A stretch of 64,000 nucleotides of DNA, taken from NCBI RefSeq assembly GCF_004342025.1, contig NZ_SLWN01000001.1, forward strand, positions 229,877 to 293,876, read 5' to 3'. The stretch is from Kribbella steppae. GTDB taxonomy: Bacteria > Actinomycetota > Actinomycetes > Propionibacteriales > Kribbellaceae. The notes under the pieces were generated by a model. That model saw only the letters and a list, made by a program, of their open reading frames with translations. It was not told the DNA's origin and searched no databases. Positions 45,857 through 54,826 of the stretch are shown here, in pieces (the stretch's first letter is position 1; every line of letters starts with the position of its first letter). A program made the position numbers and the translations under genes.

Positions 45857-47095
45857 ATGAGCACTGGGCTGAGCGAGCGACTGACGACCCGGATCGGCAT
45901 CCGCCCGTCCCGGCGCGTCGTCGCGCCCGACGTCCGCCGGCGCCGCCGGGTCCAGATGGTCTGGGGCCTGCTGGTGCTGAACGTGATGACGTTCTTCCCC
46001 GGTTCCCCGCACCTGCTCCCGATCCCGGGCATCGTCGGCAAGCTCATCGCGCAGGCGTCGCTGGTGGGTGCCCTGATGCTGGTCCTGACCGTCAACCGAC
46101 CGGTGCGGGTCCGGCCCAGTGTCTTCATCTTCCTGCTCGTCCTGCTGGCGTCCGAGGCCCTGCTGGCCAGCGTCCGGGCAGAGTTCCTGTTCGGCGCGCT
46201 GTTCCGCGCCAGCCGCCTGCTCACGTTCGCGATGGTCCTGTGGCTACTGACACCGTGGTGGATCCGACGTGATCTGCTCCTGGTGCGGACACACCTGATC
46301 GTGCTGTGGTTCATCCTCGGCTCCGTCGTCGTCGGACTGCTGGTCGCACCCGGCGTCGCACTGACCGAGGACCGGCTGAACGGGATCCTCTGGCCCATCC
46401 CGCCGACCCAGGTCGGGCACTACGCAGCGGTGGCGGCCGGACTGACGATCGTGCTGTGGCTGTCCGGGCTGCTCCGGCGCAGCGTCGCGCTGGCCAGCGT
46501 GCTGGTGGCCATCCCGGTGCTGTTGCTGACCCACACCCGGACCGCCCTGATCGCGATGCTGGCCGGCGTACTGATCGCTGGGCTGAGCCTGTTCACCGCG
46601 CGCACCAGGGCCCGCAGGTTCCTCGCGATCGGTGTGGGCGTCTTCACCATCGGAGCGCTCACCCTCGGCTCGGTGGTGGCCACCTGGCTGGCCCGTGGGC
46701 AGGACTCCGAGGAAGTGACCGCGCTGACCGGCAGGCGGGCGGTCTGGGAGTCGATCCTGGCCACACCGCGCTCCACCTTCGAGCAGCTGTTCGGCTTCGG
46801 GCTGTCCAACAAGTCGTTCAACGGCCTGCCGATCGACAGCAACTGGCTCGGCACGTACTACGACGTAGGCCTGGTCGGCGTGGCGATCACCGTCATGCTC
46901 GTGCTGTTCGTCCTGACCGCCGCGTGGTTCCGGCCGCAGGGTCCACAGCGCGCCCTCGCTCTCTTCCTGGTCGCGTACTGCGTGGTCGCGTCCTTCACCG
47001 AGAGCGGGCTGAGCGAGGCGTCGCCGTACCTGCTCGAGCTCACGCTGGCAGCTTCGCTGGTTTACCAGGTGAACACCCGTGAGGGAGCACGATGA
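45857..47095 (+). CDS. O-antigen polymerase/ligase-like membrane protein (second Wzy-like)
   Basis: This 412-residue integral membrane protein has about ten helices and a large loop with LTGRRAVWESILATPRSTFE and FGFGLSNKSFNGLPIDSNWL, the signature region of Wzy/WaaL proteins. It is paralogous to the protein at 7.4-8.7 kb. The ATG is two bases after the Wzz-like stop and its own stop overlaps the glycosyltransferase start, so it is part of the plus-strand operon. Confidence 0.85.
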   Translation: MSTGLSERLTTRIGIRPSRRVVAPDVRRRRRVQMVWGLLVLNVMTFFPGSPHLLPIPGIVGKLIAQASLVGALMLVLTVNRPVRVRPSVFIFLLVLLASEALLASVRAEFLFGALFRASRLLTFAMVLWLLTPWWIRRDLLLVRTHLIVLWFILGSVVVGLLVAPGVALTEDRLNGILWPIPPTQVGHYAAVAAGLTIVLWLSGLLRRSVALASVLVAIPVLLLTHTRTALIAMLAGVLIAGLSLFTARTRARRFLAIGVGVFTIGALTLGSVVATWLARGQDSEEVTALTGRRAVWESILATPRSTFEQLFGFGLSNKSFNGLPIDSNWLGTYYDVGLVGVAITVMLVLFVLTAAWFRPQGPQRALALFLVAYCVVASFTESGLSEASPYLLELTLAASLVYQVNTREGAR

Positions 47096-48294
47096 AGATC
47101 CTGCTGGTGCACAACAGGTACCGATCGACCGCGCCGAGCGGTGAGAACCGGGTGGTCGACCAGGAGAGCGCTGCGCTGTCCGCACTCGGGCACGAGGTCC
47201 GGCACTTCGAGCGGTTCAGCGACGAGATCGAGGAATGGCCCGCCTGGAAGAAGGCGACGCTGCCGGCCCGGGTGGTCTGGAACCCGACGAGCAAGCGCGA
47301 CCTCGCTGCCGAGCTGGCCGAGTACCAGCCGGACGTCGTCCACATCCACAACACGTTCCCGCTGCTGAGCCCTTCAGTGCTCTACGCCTGCCGGGACGCC
47401 GGTGTGCCGGTCGTGATCACGCTGCACAACTACAAGCTGCTGTGCGCCAGCGGTGACTTCTTCCGCGAAGGTGCGGTCTGCCACGACTGCGCCGGTGGCA
47501 ATCCCACCCCCGGGGTGCGCCACGGCTGCTACCGCGGATCCAAGCTAGCGACGGCGACGACCGTGCTGAACACGCGCGGCCACCGACGGACCTGGCGCAA
47601 TCTGGTCTCGGCGTACGTCTTCATCTCCGAGTCCCAGCGCGGTTTGATGGCCGGGATGGACCTCGACCCGCATCGCACCTTCGTCAAGCACAACCTCGTC
47701 CCGTACGACGGCCCACTGGGCGGAACGCGAGACCGGCAGGTGAGCTACGTGGGTCGCCTGGACGCGGCCAAGGGCGCACCCTTGCTGATGAAGGGCTGGG
47801 ACGCGTACCGGGCGATCGCCGGGGACGACTCGCTGCGGCTCGTCATCGCCGGCGGCGGACCGCTGCTGGACGAGGTGACCGCCTGGGCGGCCGAGCGGCC
47901 GTCGGTCGAGCTCCGCGGCCTGATGAGCAAGCAGGAGGTCTTCGAGCTGATCGGCCGGTCCCGGGCCGTCGTGCTGCCGTCGGAGTGGGAGGAGACGTTC
48001 GGGCTGGTGGTGGTCGAGGCGATGGCAGTCGGCGTACCGCTGCTCGCGTCCGGTCACGGTTCGTTCCCGGACCTGATCGAGGACGGTGTCGACAGCATGC
48101 TCTTCGAGCCCGGCCGGCCGGACGCCCTGGCCAAGCTGCTGCTCGACGTGGACACGTCACCGGACCGGTACGAGGAACTCGGCCGCCGCGCCCGGAAGAC
48201 CTACGAGGAGAAGCACCAACCGCACCACAACCTCGAGCAACTGCTCGACATCTACCGGTTCGCCGTCCGCCACCCGGTCTCTGCCCACCGCTGA
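47092..48294 (+). CDS. Family 4 glycosyltransferase
   Basis: This GT-B glycosyltransferase of 400 residues has an N-terminal acceptor domain (LLVHNRYRSTAPSGENRVV, VHIHNTFPLLSPSVLYA) and a C-terminal donor domain with VSYVGRLDAAKGAPLLMKGW and VLPSEWEETFGLVVVEAMAV, the EX7E motif. A cysteine cluster (CASGDFFREGAVCHDCAGG) in the N-terminal half is typical of one GT4 subgroup. It probably extends the repeat unit. Confidence 0.92.
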   Translation: MKILLVHNRYRSTAPSGENRVVDQESAALSALGHEVRHFERFSDEIEEWPAWKKATLPARVVWNPTSKRDLAAELAEYQPDVVHIHNTFPLLSPSVLYACRDAGVPVVITLHNYKLLCASGDFFREGAVCHDCAGGNPTPGVRHGCYRGSKLATATTVLNTRGHRRTWRNLVSAYVFISESQRGLMAGMDLDPHRTFVKHNLVPYDGPLGGTRDRQVSYVGRLDAAKGAPLLMKGWDAYRAIAGDDSLRLVIAGGGPLLDEVTAWAAERPSVELRGLMSKQEVFELIGRSRAVVLPSEWEETFGLVVVEAMAVGVPLLASGHGSFPDLIEDGVDSMLFEPGRPDALAKLLLDVDTSPDRYEELGRRARKTYEEKHQPHHNLEQLLDIYRFAVRHPVSAHR

Positions 48295-48326
48295 GTCCGA
48301 GAACTGTGCCCCCTGAAGGAAGTGCC

Positions 48327-49964
48327 ATGGAACATCGCGACCCGCCCCCTGCGGCCTCCGGCGGGAGATCCGCGTGGTACCGCGACCGACGGATCATCGG
48401 CGCCGTCGCGCTGATCGTGGTCGCCGCGCTGGTGGCGATCGGCTTCGCCGTCTTCGACGGCGATTCGTCCGGCGAGCAGGCTCAGGCCGGACCTGCCACG
48501 ACACCGGCCGCGCAGGCACCGACTCCGGCGCCGGTGGCACCGACGACGCCGCCGGCGAAGATCTGCGGCAACACCACGGCACTGACCGGACCGGCCCAGG
48601 CACCGGCCGGAGCGATCGTGGTGAGCACGACGCAGAACGTCAACCAGCTCACCGAGGCGAACCCGGCCGGTACGACGTTCTGGCTGGCCGCCGGCACGCA
48701 CGTCCTCGGCACCGGGCCGTACGCCCAGGTGATCCCCAAGGAGGGCAACGTCTACATCGGCGCGCCCGGTGCGGTGCTGGACGGCCGCAAGCAGAACCGG
48801 TACGCGTTCACCGGGTACGCCGCCGGCGTCACGGTGAAGAACCTGACCATCCAGAACTTCGGCGCGGCCAAGACCAACAACGACGAGGGTGTGGTCAACC
48901 ACGACGCCGCCTCCCGCTGGACGGTCGAGGCGAATACGATCCGCCACAACGCCGGCGCCGGGGTGATGGTCGGTGACCACAATGTTGTCCGCGGCAACTG
49001 TCTGCAGGAGAACGGCCAGTACGGCTTCAACGCCTACAACCCGGACAAGGTGAACGGCATCACCATCGAGGGCAACGAGATCGCCGGGAACAACACCGAC
49101 GACTGGGAGGCCCTCAAGGTCGGCTGCGGCTGCACCGGCGGCGGGAAGTTCTGGGAGGTCACCGGCGCGGTGATCCGGAAGAACTGGATCCACGACAACC
49201 GCAGCGCCGGGCTGTGGGCGGACACCAACAACACCGGCTTCGTGATCGAGGGCAACTACATCTCCAGCAACCTGGCCGAGGGCATCGTCTACGAGACCAG
49301 CTACAACGCCGGGATCCGGGGCAACACGTTCGCCCGCAACGGCCTCGGCAAGGGACCGCAGAACCAGGGCTTCCCTACGTCCGCGTTGTACATCTCCGAA
49401 TCCGGCAGCGACAAGCGGGTGCCGGGCGTGTTCAACGAGACCTTCGAGATCAGCGGGAACGTCTTCATCGACAACTGGGGCGGCGTGATTCTCTGGGAGA
49501 ACGCGGACCGGTTCTCCGGCTCGGCGGCCAACACCAGCACCGGTGCCGGCACCCTGGTCAACCCATCCGTGGTCACCGCCGAGACCTGCAACGCGAGCAC
49601 CATCAAGAACCAGCCGTACCTGAGTGACTGCCGGTGGAAGACCCAGAACGTGCACGTGCACGACAACGTCTTCTCCATCGATCCCAACAAGATCGGCAAG
49701 ACCTGCGCGTCCCGGGCCGGCTGCGGCTACAACGGCCTGTTCTCCAACTGGGGCACGTTCCCGACCTGGTCGCCGTACCAGAAGGCCACCGTGCAGGACG
49801 CGATCACGCACAAGCAGGGCAACAAGTTCTACGACAACACCTACGCCGGGCCGTGGAACTTCATCGTGCACGAGCAGGGCAACCGGGTCCCCTGGGCGTC
49901 CTGGCAGGGCGCGCCGTACGGGCAGGACCCGGACAGCGTGATCAAGGTGGCCGGGGAGCGCTGA
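48327..49964 (+). CDS. Membrane-anchored right-handed beta-helix protein
   Basis: This 545-residue protein has a short cytoplasmic start, a single transmembrane helix near residues 26-46 (IIGAVALIVVAALVAIGFAV), a Pro/Ala/Thr linker and then beta-helix rungs (VKNLTIQNFGAAKTNNDEG, IRGNTFARNGLG, FEISGNVFIDNWGG). It is thus extracytoplasmic but tethered. Polysaccharide lyase, epimerase or binding roles are possible. It ends the plus-strand polysaccharide arm, as its relative at 5.8-7.4 kb borders the other side. The ATG at 48327 follows GAAGGA. Confidence 0.85.
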   Translation: MEHRDPPPAASGGRSAWYRDRRIIGAVALIVVAALVAIGFAVFDGDSSGEQAQAGPATTPAAQAPTPAPVAPTTPPAKICGNTTALTGPAQAPAGAIVVSTTQNVNQLTEANPAGTTFWLAAGTHVLGTGPYAQVIPKEGNVYIGAPGAVLDGRKQNRYAFTGYAAGVTVKNLTIQNFGAAKTNNDEGVVNHDAASRWTVEANTIRHNAGAGVMVGDHNVVRGNCLQENGQYGFNAYNPDKVNGITIEGNEIAGNNTDDWEALKVGCGCTGGGKFWEVTGAVIRKNWIHDNRSAGLWADTNNTGFVIEGNYISSNLAEGIVYETSYNAGIRGNTFARNGLGKGPQNQGFPTSALYISESGSDKRVPGVFNETFEISGNVFIDNWGGVILWENADRFSGSAANTSTGAGTLVNPSVVTAETCNASTIKNQPYLSDCRWKTQNVHVHDNVFSIDPNKIGKTCASRAGCGYNGLFSNWGTFPTWSPYQKATVQDAITHKQGNKFYDNTYAGPWNFIVHEQGNRVPWASWQGAPYGQDPDSVIKVAGER

Positions 49965-49969
49965 CGACG

Positions 49970-50344
49970 ATGATCGGGCCACCGGAGCGTGCCGCGGGCG
50001 AGCAGATCGCACAGCTCCGCTCGGTCGGCTATGCCGCGTTCGGGCGGCACGAACGGGATCTCGACGTCCTCGACCTGGTCTTCGACAGCTTGGTCGATGC
50101 CCCGGAGCACTGGCGCGACGAGGTGCGGACGCTGCGCTTCGCCGGCCACGGCATCACCCTGGACGTGGACGTCCGCGGCCGGGACGACCTGACCATCGAG
50201 CTGCGGGTCTACCCCATCGGTCCGGTGGTGGTCGAGTCGCGGGGTTCGGACGACGGCCCGACGACGGCCCGGCTGGTCAGCTTCCTGCTCCGCTGGCCGG
50301 GCACGACGCAGCGGCCGGTCCGGACCGCATGGGTCATGCTCTGA
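49970..50344 (+). CDS. Conserved small protein next to a sigma factor
   Basis: This protein has 124 residues and no signal peptide or helix is evident. The motifs RSVGYAAFGRHERDLDVLDL near the start, VRTLRFAGHGITLDVDV in the middle and QRPVRTAWVML at the end recall a small actinobacterial family found beside ECF sigma genes; I know this only as a neighbourhood association. Here it is convergent with the sigma gene instead of cotranscribed. Its last 48 bases take part in the repeats at 50297-50423. The ATG is five bases after the preceding stop. Confidence 0.65.
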   Translation: MIGPPERAAGEQIAQLRSVGYAAFGRHERDLDVLDLVFDSLVDAPEHWRDEVRTLRFAGHGITLDVDVRGRDDLTIELRVYPIGPVVVESRGSDDGPTTARLVSFLLRWPGTTQRPVRTAWVML

Positions 50345-50423
50345 CCACACTGCGCCGGGCACGACGCAGCGGCCGGTCTGGACAGCGTGGTCTGAGGATG
50401 ACCCACGCGGTCCGGACCGGCCG
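50297..50423. repeat. Compound direct and inverted repeat between convergent genes
   Basis: A 24-base direct repeat beginning CCGGGCACGACGCAGC occurs at 50297-50320 and 50355-50378. In addition the 26 bases at 50312-50337 (CGGCCGGTCCGGACCGCATG and onward) are repeated in inverted orientation at 50398-50423 with one mismatch. The first copies are inside the 3' end of the small gene, so its tail was partly duplicated. The inverted arms, 60 bases apart, could form a strong terminator for both convergent genes. Confidence 0.75.
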
Positions 50424-50435
50424 CCCGCTACTGCT

Positions 50436-51035
50436 TCAGGAGGCAAGCAGCAGTCTGAGTTTGTCCAGGCAGCGGCCCCGGATCGGGCCGATGCTGCCGA
50501 TCGGGATGCCGATGGTCGCGGAGATCTCGGCGTACGGCGTCGGCGGGTCGGCCATCAGCATGCCCATCAGTTGCTGCCACCGATCCGGCAGGCTTTCCAG
50601 CGCCCGCCGTACGTCGACCGCGCGCTCGTCGGCGAGCATGTCGGCGTCCAGCTCCGGCTGGTCGCCCGGCACCGCTTCGAAGGCGGACGACTCGTAGGTC
50701 AGCAGCACCCGCTTGCGGAACGCCAATACCCGCAGGCATTCCCGGCGGGTCGTGACGACCAGCCAGGCGCCGACCCGCTCGGGGTCGACCCGGTGGATGT
50801 GCTCGAGCAACCGCAGCCAGACCATCTGGGAGACGTCGGCGGCATCGCTGTCGCCGAGCCGGAAGCTGCGGGTCACCGCCCAGACCAGCCGGGCGTAGTG
50901 ATCGACCAGCCTGCTCCAGGCCCCCTGATCGCCGGACGCGGCCTGGATCACCAGGTTCGCGGCCTCGGACCTGGCCGGTGCTTCGTCGGTCATAGATTCG
51001 TCAGTGCCAGACGGAGCACTGAGTTGCTGCAACAT
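50436..51035 (-). CDS. ECF-type RNA polymerase sigma factor
   Basis: This 199-residue sigma-70 family factor has region 2 (ARLVWAVTRSFRLGDSDAAD, VSQMVWLRLLEHI) and region 4 (LESLPDRWQQLMGMLMADPP, TPYAEISATIGIPIGSIGPI). The ATG at 51035 is preferred because GAGGGG lies seven bases before it; ATG codons at 51077 and 50992 are alternatives. No anti-sigma gene with a membrane helix adjoins it. It is placed between the end of the polysaccharide arm and the second priming transferase, so it may regulate the locus, but no promoter motif shared by the operons was identified. Confidence 0.88.
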   Translation of the reverse strand: MLQQLSAPSGTDESMTDEAPARSEAANLVIQAASGDQGAWSRLVDHYARLVWAVTRSFRLGDSDAADVSQMVWLRLLEHIHRVDPERVGAWLVVTTRRECLRVLAFRKRVLLTYESSAFEAVPGDQPELDADMLADERAVDVRRALESLPDRWQQLMGMLMADPPTPYAEISATIGIPIGSIGPIRGRCLDKLRLLLAS

Positions 51036-51140
51036 TGGATTCCCCCCTCGGGAATGCACCGTTGTCGTCGTACTCAAGTGGTGCTTGGTGTGCTGCTTAG
51101 GTGCTGCGCGCCGCCGGCCGGCAGAGGCCGGAGGCGGATT

Positions 51141-52667
51141 TCAGTAGGCGCCGTCGCTGCCGAGGACGGCGCGCGCGGTCTTCCACAAAATGAGCAGGTC
51201 CAGCGCGATCGACCAGTTGTCGGCGTACCGCAGGTCGAGCCGCATGGACTCCTCCCAGGTGAGATCGCTGCGCCCACTGACCTGCCACAGGCCGGTCAGT
51301 CCGGGCTTCACGAGCATCCGCCGCTCGTCCTCGATGGCGTAGCGCGCCACCTCGGTCGGTAGCGGCGGCCGGGGCCCCACCAGTGACATGTCCCCCCGGA
51401 GCACGTTCACCAGTTGAGGCAGCTCGTCGATCGAGAACCTGCGCAGATACTTGCCGACCTTGGTCACCCGCGGGTCGTCACGGAGTTTGAACAGCACCCC
51501 GTTGCCCTCGTTCAGCGCCTGCAGCTCCGACTTGCGGGCCTCGGCGTCGACGACCATGGTGCGGAACTTCAGCATCTGGAACCGCTCACCGCCGCGGCCG
51601 ACCCGGGTCTGCTTGAACAGCACCGGACCTCGGCTGGTGAACTTCACCAGCACTGCGGTGACGAGCAGGATCGGCGCGACCCCCATGATCAGCAGGCAAC
51701 CGACCACCCGGTCGAACAGGCTCTTCAGCAGGTGCGGTCCGCCGCTCACCGACGGCCGCTCCAGGTGCAGCAGCGACAGGCCGGCGACCGGGCGGATCGA
51801 GATCCGCGGACCGGCGACCTCGACGATGCCGGGCGAGACGATCAGATCGACACCGCGCTGCTCGAGCGCCCAGGACAGCTTGCGCAGCGAGTGCCCGGCC
51901 AGTTCCGGATCGGCGGCCACCGCGACCACGTCGACCTCGAACTGGTCGACCGCGGCCAGGATGTCCATCTCGGTCCGGCCCAGTTGCTCGGGCGCCGGCT
52001 CCTCGAAGGCATCACCGCGTGGCAGGCAGCTCGCCACCACGACGTACCCGTCGGCCGGCCGCTCCTCCAGGTGCCGCCGCAGCGTGGTCACCTGGTCGTT
52101 GCGTCCGACAACGAGTACCTGACGCATGCAGCGGCCGACGAAGCGCCGCCGGGAGATGCTGCGGTGCAGCACCCAGCGGGCGACCATCGCGGCCAGACAG
52201 GTCATCGGCACAGCCAAAACGACGAAACCACGGGCGACTTCGAGCTTGATCGCGTACGACGTGATCGCGACCAGTGCGGTCAGAGCCACCGCGGCCCGGA
52301 TGATCGACCGGAACTCTTCTGGTCCGGTGCCGAAGTACCGGGTCTCATAGCCACGCTCCAGCGCCACACACGCCAGCCAGACGACCGGCAGTGCCGCACC
52401 GAGCAAGAAGTAGCCGAGGTTGATCTGGGCACCGAACCGGGCGGCCAAAGCCACCGACCCACCGATCAGCGCCGCGGCGAGGTCACCGGCGAGCGCTGCC
52501 CACCGGTACTTCGCCACCCACCGCGCCTCGGTGAACCGTGCCGAACGAGGCACGATCGCGGGCACTTCGTCCGGTACCACCCAGACCGGCCGACGTCGTT
52601 CCCTCGACGGCGCCGGCCGTAGATCAGCCGAATCGGCCAACCCCTCAGACATGACAAATTCAGTCAC
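51141..52667 (-). CDS. Second polyprenyl glycosylphosphotransferase (priming enzyme)
   Basis: This 508-residue membrane enzyme starts repeat-unit synthesis by moving a sugar-1-phosphate to undecaprenyl phosphate. It is a close paralogue of the protein at 20.3-21.8 kb, sharing the WVVPDEVPAIVP start, the middle block LSLLHLERPSVSGGPHLLKS and the catalytic FSIDELPQLVNVLRGDMSLV and PGLTGLWQVSGRSDLTWEES. The start is GTG at 52667, with an ATG at 52652 as alternative. It stands alone, with 260 bases of noncoding DNA upstream. Confidence 0.92.
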   Translation of the reverse strand: MTEFVMSEGLADSADLRPAPSRERRRPVWVVPDEVPAIVPRSARFTEARWVAKYRWAALAGDLAAALIGGSVALAARFGAQINLGYFLLGAALPVVWLACVALERGYETRYFGTGPEEFRSIIRAAVALTALVAITSYAIKLEVARGFVVLAVPMTCLAAMVARWVLHRSISRRRFVGRCMRQVLVVGRNDQVTTLRRHLEERPADGYVVVASCLPRGDAFEEPAPEQLGRTEMDILAAVDQFEVDVVAVAADPELAGHSLRKLSWALEQRGVDLIVSPGIVEVAGPRISIRPVAGLSLLHLERPSVSGGPHLLKSLFDRVVGCLLIMGVAPILLVTAVLVKFTSRGPVLFKQTRVGRGGERFQMLKFRTMVVDAEARKSELQALNEGNGVLFKLRDDPRVTKVGKYLRRFSIDELPQLVNVLRGDMSLVGPRPPLPTEVARYAIEDERRMLVKPGLTGLWQVSGRSDLTWEESMRLDLRYADNWSIALDLLILWKTARAVLGSDGAY

Positions 52668-52762
52668 GCACAGTCACCCCCCACAGGTGAACGCGAAACC
52701 CGTGACCAACCCACACCCCGTCACGGACCTCGATGAACGCCGCCCCCACAACGGCGTGAACC

Positions 52763-52798
52763 AGACAGTACTACGTCAGCGCCGCGTAAGACAGTACT
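52763..52798. promoter_or_regulatory. Ten-base direct repeats upstream of the second priming transferase
   Basis: AGACAGTACT occurs at 52763-52772 and 52789-52798, 26 bases apart, about 100 bases upstream of the priming-transferase start. They may be binding sites for a regulator of that gene. The rest of the 263-base gap (52668-52930) holds only the terminator at 52841-52876. Confidence 0.4.
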
Positions 52799-52840
52799 GA
52801 TCGGCAGTGTTTACCGCGGCGCAACCAGATCGGCAGACGA

Positions 52841-52876
52841 AGACCCCCGGGACCCATTTGCGGGTCCTGGGGGTCT
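52841..52876 (-). terminator. Intrinsic terminator of the pspA-pspAA operon
   Basis: AGACCCCCGGGACCC (52841-52855) pairs with GGGTCCTGGGGGTCT (52862-52876) over 15 positions with one G-T wobble around ATTTGC. On the minus strand it follows the pspAA stop by about 55 bases and is trailed by TCGTCT. Confidence 0.8.
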
Positions 52877-52930
52877 CGTTTCGACTACTGTTGGTGATCG
52901 GCCGCCGGGTCGGGGCGCCGATCGGGGTGA

Positions 52931-53206
52931 TCAGCCGGCGATCAGGCCGTCGCCGCTGATCAGCTCGCGCATCTCGGCCAGCGAGCTGTCGCTCGGCGGC
53001 AGGATCGCGTCGGAGTCGTGCAGCTCGGTGTCCGGCAGTTTGTCACCCGAGCGGACGAACTCCAGCAGCGCGGCGAAGGCGACCTTGAAGGCCTCCTCGT
53101 CACCGGCTGAGACAGCCTGCTCCAGCTCACCGTCGACCTTGTTGAGGTCGTCCAGCTTCTCGTCGGCCAGTCGCCACTGACCTTCACTCATGATGCGAAC
53201 GATCAT
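52931..53206 (-). CDS. pspAA: PspA-associated protein PspAA
   Basis: This small cytoplasmic protein (91 residues) is the usual actinobacterial companion of PspA. The start MIVRIMSEGQWRLADEKLDD and the acidic linker KVDGELEQAVSAGDEEAF fit the family. Its start overlaps the pspA stop by four bases, so the two are coupled. It is presumed to tune PspA assembly at stressed membranes. Confidence 0.85.
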   Translation of the reverse strand: MIVRIMSEGQWRLADEKLDDLNKVDGELEQAVSAGDEEAFKVAFAALLEFVRSGDKLPDTELHDSDAILPPSDSSLAEMRELISGDGLIAG

Positions 53207-54018
53207 CGAGCGTCTCCGTCCTGAGGTCTCACCGGCTCCGCGGCCGGCTGCTGCGTGGGCTGCTGCGCCTGGGCGGTTCCTTGCGGGGTCTCGCCGGACA
53301 GCTCCTTGGGGGCGCTGCCACCGGAGATCTGGGCCTTCATCGCGGCCAGTTCACTCTCGACGTCGGAGCCGGACGACATCCGCTCCAGCTCCAAGGTGAT
53401 GCTGTCCTTGTTGGTGCCGGAGGCGTCGTCGAGCGCGCCGGAGGCCAGCAGCTCGTCGATCGCACCGGCCCGGGCCTGCATCTGCTGGGTCTTGTCCTCG
53501 GCCCGCTGGACCGCCAGGCCGACGTCGCTCATCTCCTCGGAGATGCCGGAGAACGCCTCGTTGATCCGGGTCTGCGCCTCGGCCGCGGTGTAGGTGGCCT
53601 TGATGGTCTCCTTGCGGGTCCGGAACGACTCGACCTTGGCCTGCAGCCGCTGGGAGGCGAGCGTCAGCTTCTCCTCCTCACCCTGCAACTGGGCGTGCTG
53701 GGTCTGCAGGTCCTCGATCTGGCCCTGCAGGGCCGACTTGCGGGTCAAGGCCTCGCGGGCCAGGTCCTCGCGGCCCATCGAGAGCGCCTTCTGGGCCTGG
53801 TCCTGCAGCTTCTGCGACTGGGACTGCAGCTGGGAGGCCTGCAGCTCCACCCGCTTCCTGCTGGTAGCCACGTCGGCCACGCCCCGCCGCACCTTCTGCA
53901 GCAGTTCCAGCTGCTTCTGATACGAGTAGTCAAGGGTTTCGCGAGGATCTTCGGCCTTGTCCAGGGCGGTGTTCGCCTTGGCCTTGAAGATCGTCGACAT
54001 CCGCTTGAAGATGCTCAT
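53203..54018 (-). CDS. pspA: PspA/IM30 family membrane-stress protein
   Basis: This protein (271 residues) binds and stabilises the inner face of stressed membranes, forming large oligomers. It begins with the amphipathic SIFKRMSTIFKAKANTALDK, then long coiled-coil helices rich in Gln, Glu and Arg, of family length plus a Gln/Pro-rich tail of about 30 residues (QAQQPTQQPAAEP), which is common in actinobacteria. The upstream 165 bases hold its promoter, divergent from the DUF3043 gene. Confidence 0.92.
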   Translation of the reverse strand: MSIFKRMSTIFKAKANTALDKAEDPRETLDYSYQKQLELLQKVRRGVADVATSRKRVELQASQLQSQSQKLQDQAQKALSMGREDLAREALTRKSALQGQIEDLQTQHAQLQGEEEKLTLASQRLQAKVESFRTRKETIKATYTAAEAQTRINEAFSGISEEMSDVGLAVQRAEDKTQQMQARAGAIDELLASGALDDASGTNKDSITLELERMSSGSDVESELAAMKAQISGGSAPKELSGETPQGTAQAQQPTQQPAAEPVRPQDGDAR

Positions 54019-54183
54019 CGATATCCGTACCCCTTCTGTGCCGGCGAGTCGACCCGGCGTGCGTCAACCACCCTATGTCCACACGGGTCACCACACCATC
54101 AGGACCGGCCCCGATAAAGTAGGGGTCAGGTCCGGGGACCACCCCGAGTCGCGACCTGCCCTGCCGAATGAGGTTCAGACCCC

Positions 54184-54771
54184 GTGTTCCGTCGTACCAA
54201 GTCTGAGACAGATACCACCGTACCCGCCGAGCCCCAAGGCAAGCCGGGCGGCAAGGGACGGCCCACGCCGTCCCGCCGGGAGGCCGAGGCCGCCCGCAAG
54301 GCCGCGCTGAAGAAGCCGCGCAACCGCAAGGAGGCCTCGGCCTACCGGCGGGAGAAGGTCCGGGCCGAGCGCGGCAAGATGCAGGAGGCGATGCGCACCG
54401 GCGACGACCGGTACCTGCCGGTCGCCGACAAGGGCCCGGTCCGGCGGTTCGCCCGCGACTACGTGGACGCCCGCTACTCGGTGATGGAGTTCGCGCTGCC
54501 GATCCTGCTGGTGGTCTCGCTGCTCGGCGTGGTCTTCTCGCCCGCGTTCCCGTGGCTGGCCGGCACGGTCAACCTGCTCTTCCTGGCGATGATCCTGCTG
54601 ATCGCGGCCGACTGGTTCCTGCTGACCGCGGGGCTGAAGAAGGCGGTCGGGGTGAAGTTCCCGAAGGAGTCGGCCAAGGGCATCGGCTTCTACGCCGTCC
54701 GCCGGACCATGCAGATGCGCCGCTGGCGGCTGCCCAAGCCGATGGTGAAGCGCGGCGAGAAGCCCTCCTGA
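54184..54771 (+). CDS. DUF3043 membrane protein
   Basis: This is a 195-residue actinobacterial protein of unknown role. A basic first half (RREAEAARKAALKKPRNRKE, DDRYLPVADKGPVRRFARDY) leads into two hydrophobic helices near 100-120 and 128-146, then a basic tail. It starts with GTG at 54184. The family is conserved in actinobacteria beside diverse genes and may be tied to membrane or cell-wall processes. Confidence 0.88.
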   Translation: MFRRTKSETDTTVPAEPQGKPGGKGRPTPSRREAEAARKAALKKPRNRKEASAYRREKVRAERGKMQEAMRTGDDRYLPVADKGPVRRFARDYVDARYSVMEFALPILLVVSLLGVVFSPAFPWLAGTVNLLFLAMILLIAADWFLLTAGLKKAVGVKFPKESAKGIGFYAVRRTMQMRRWRLPKPMVKRGEKPS

Positions 54772-54826
54772 CCCGTACGGCGGACTCCCGGCAGCCGCCG
54801 TCGGTCGCTGCCAGTAGGGTCGGGGT

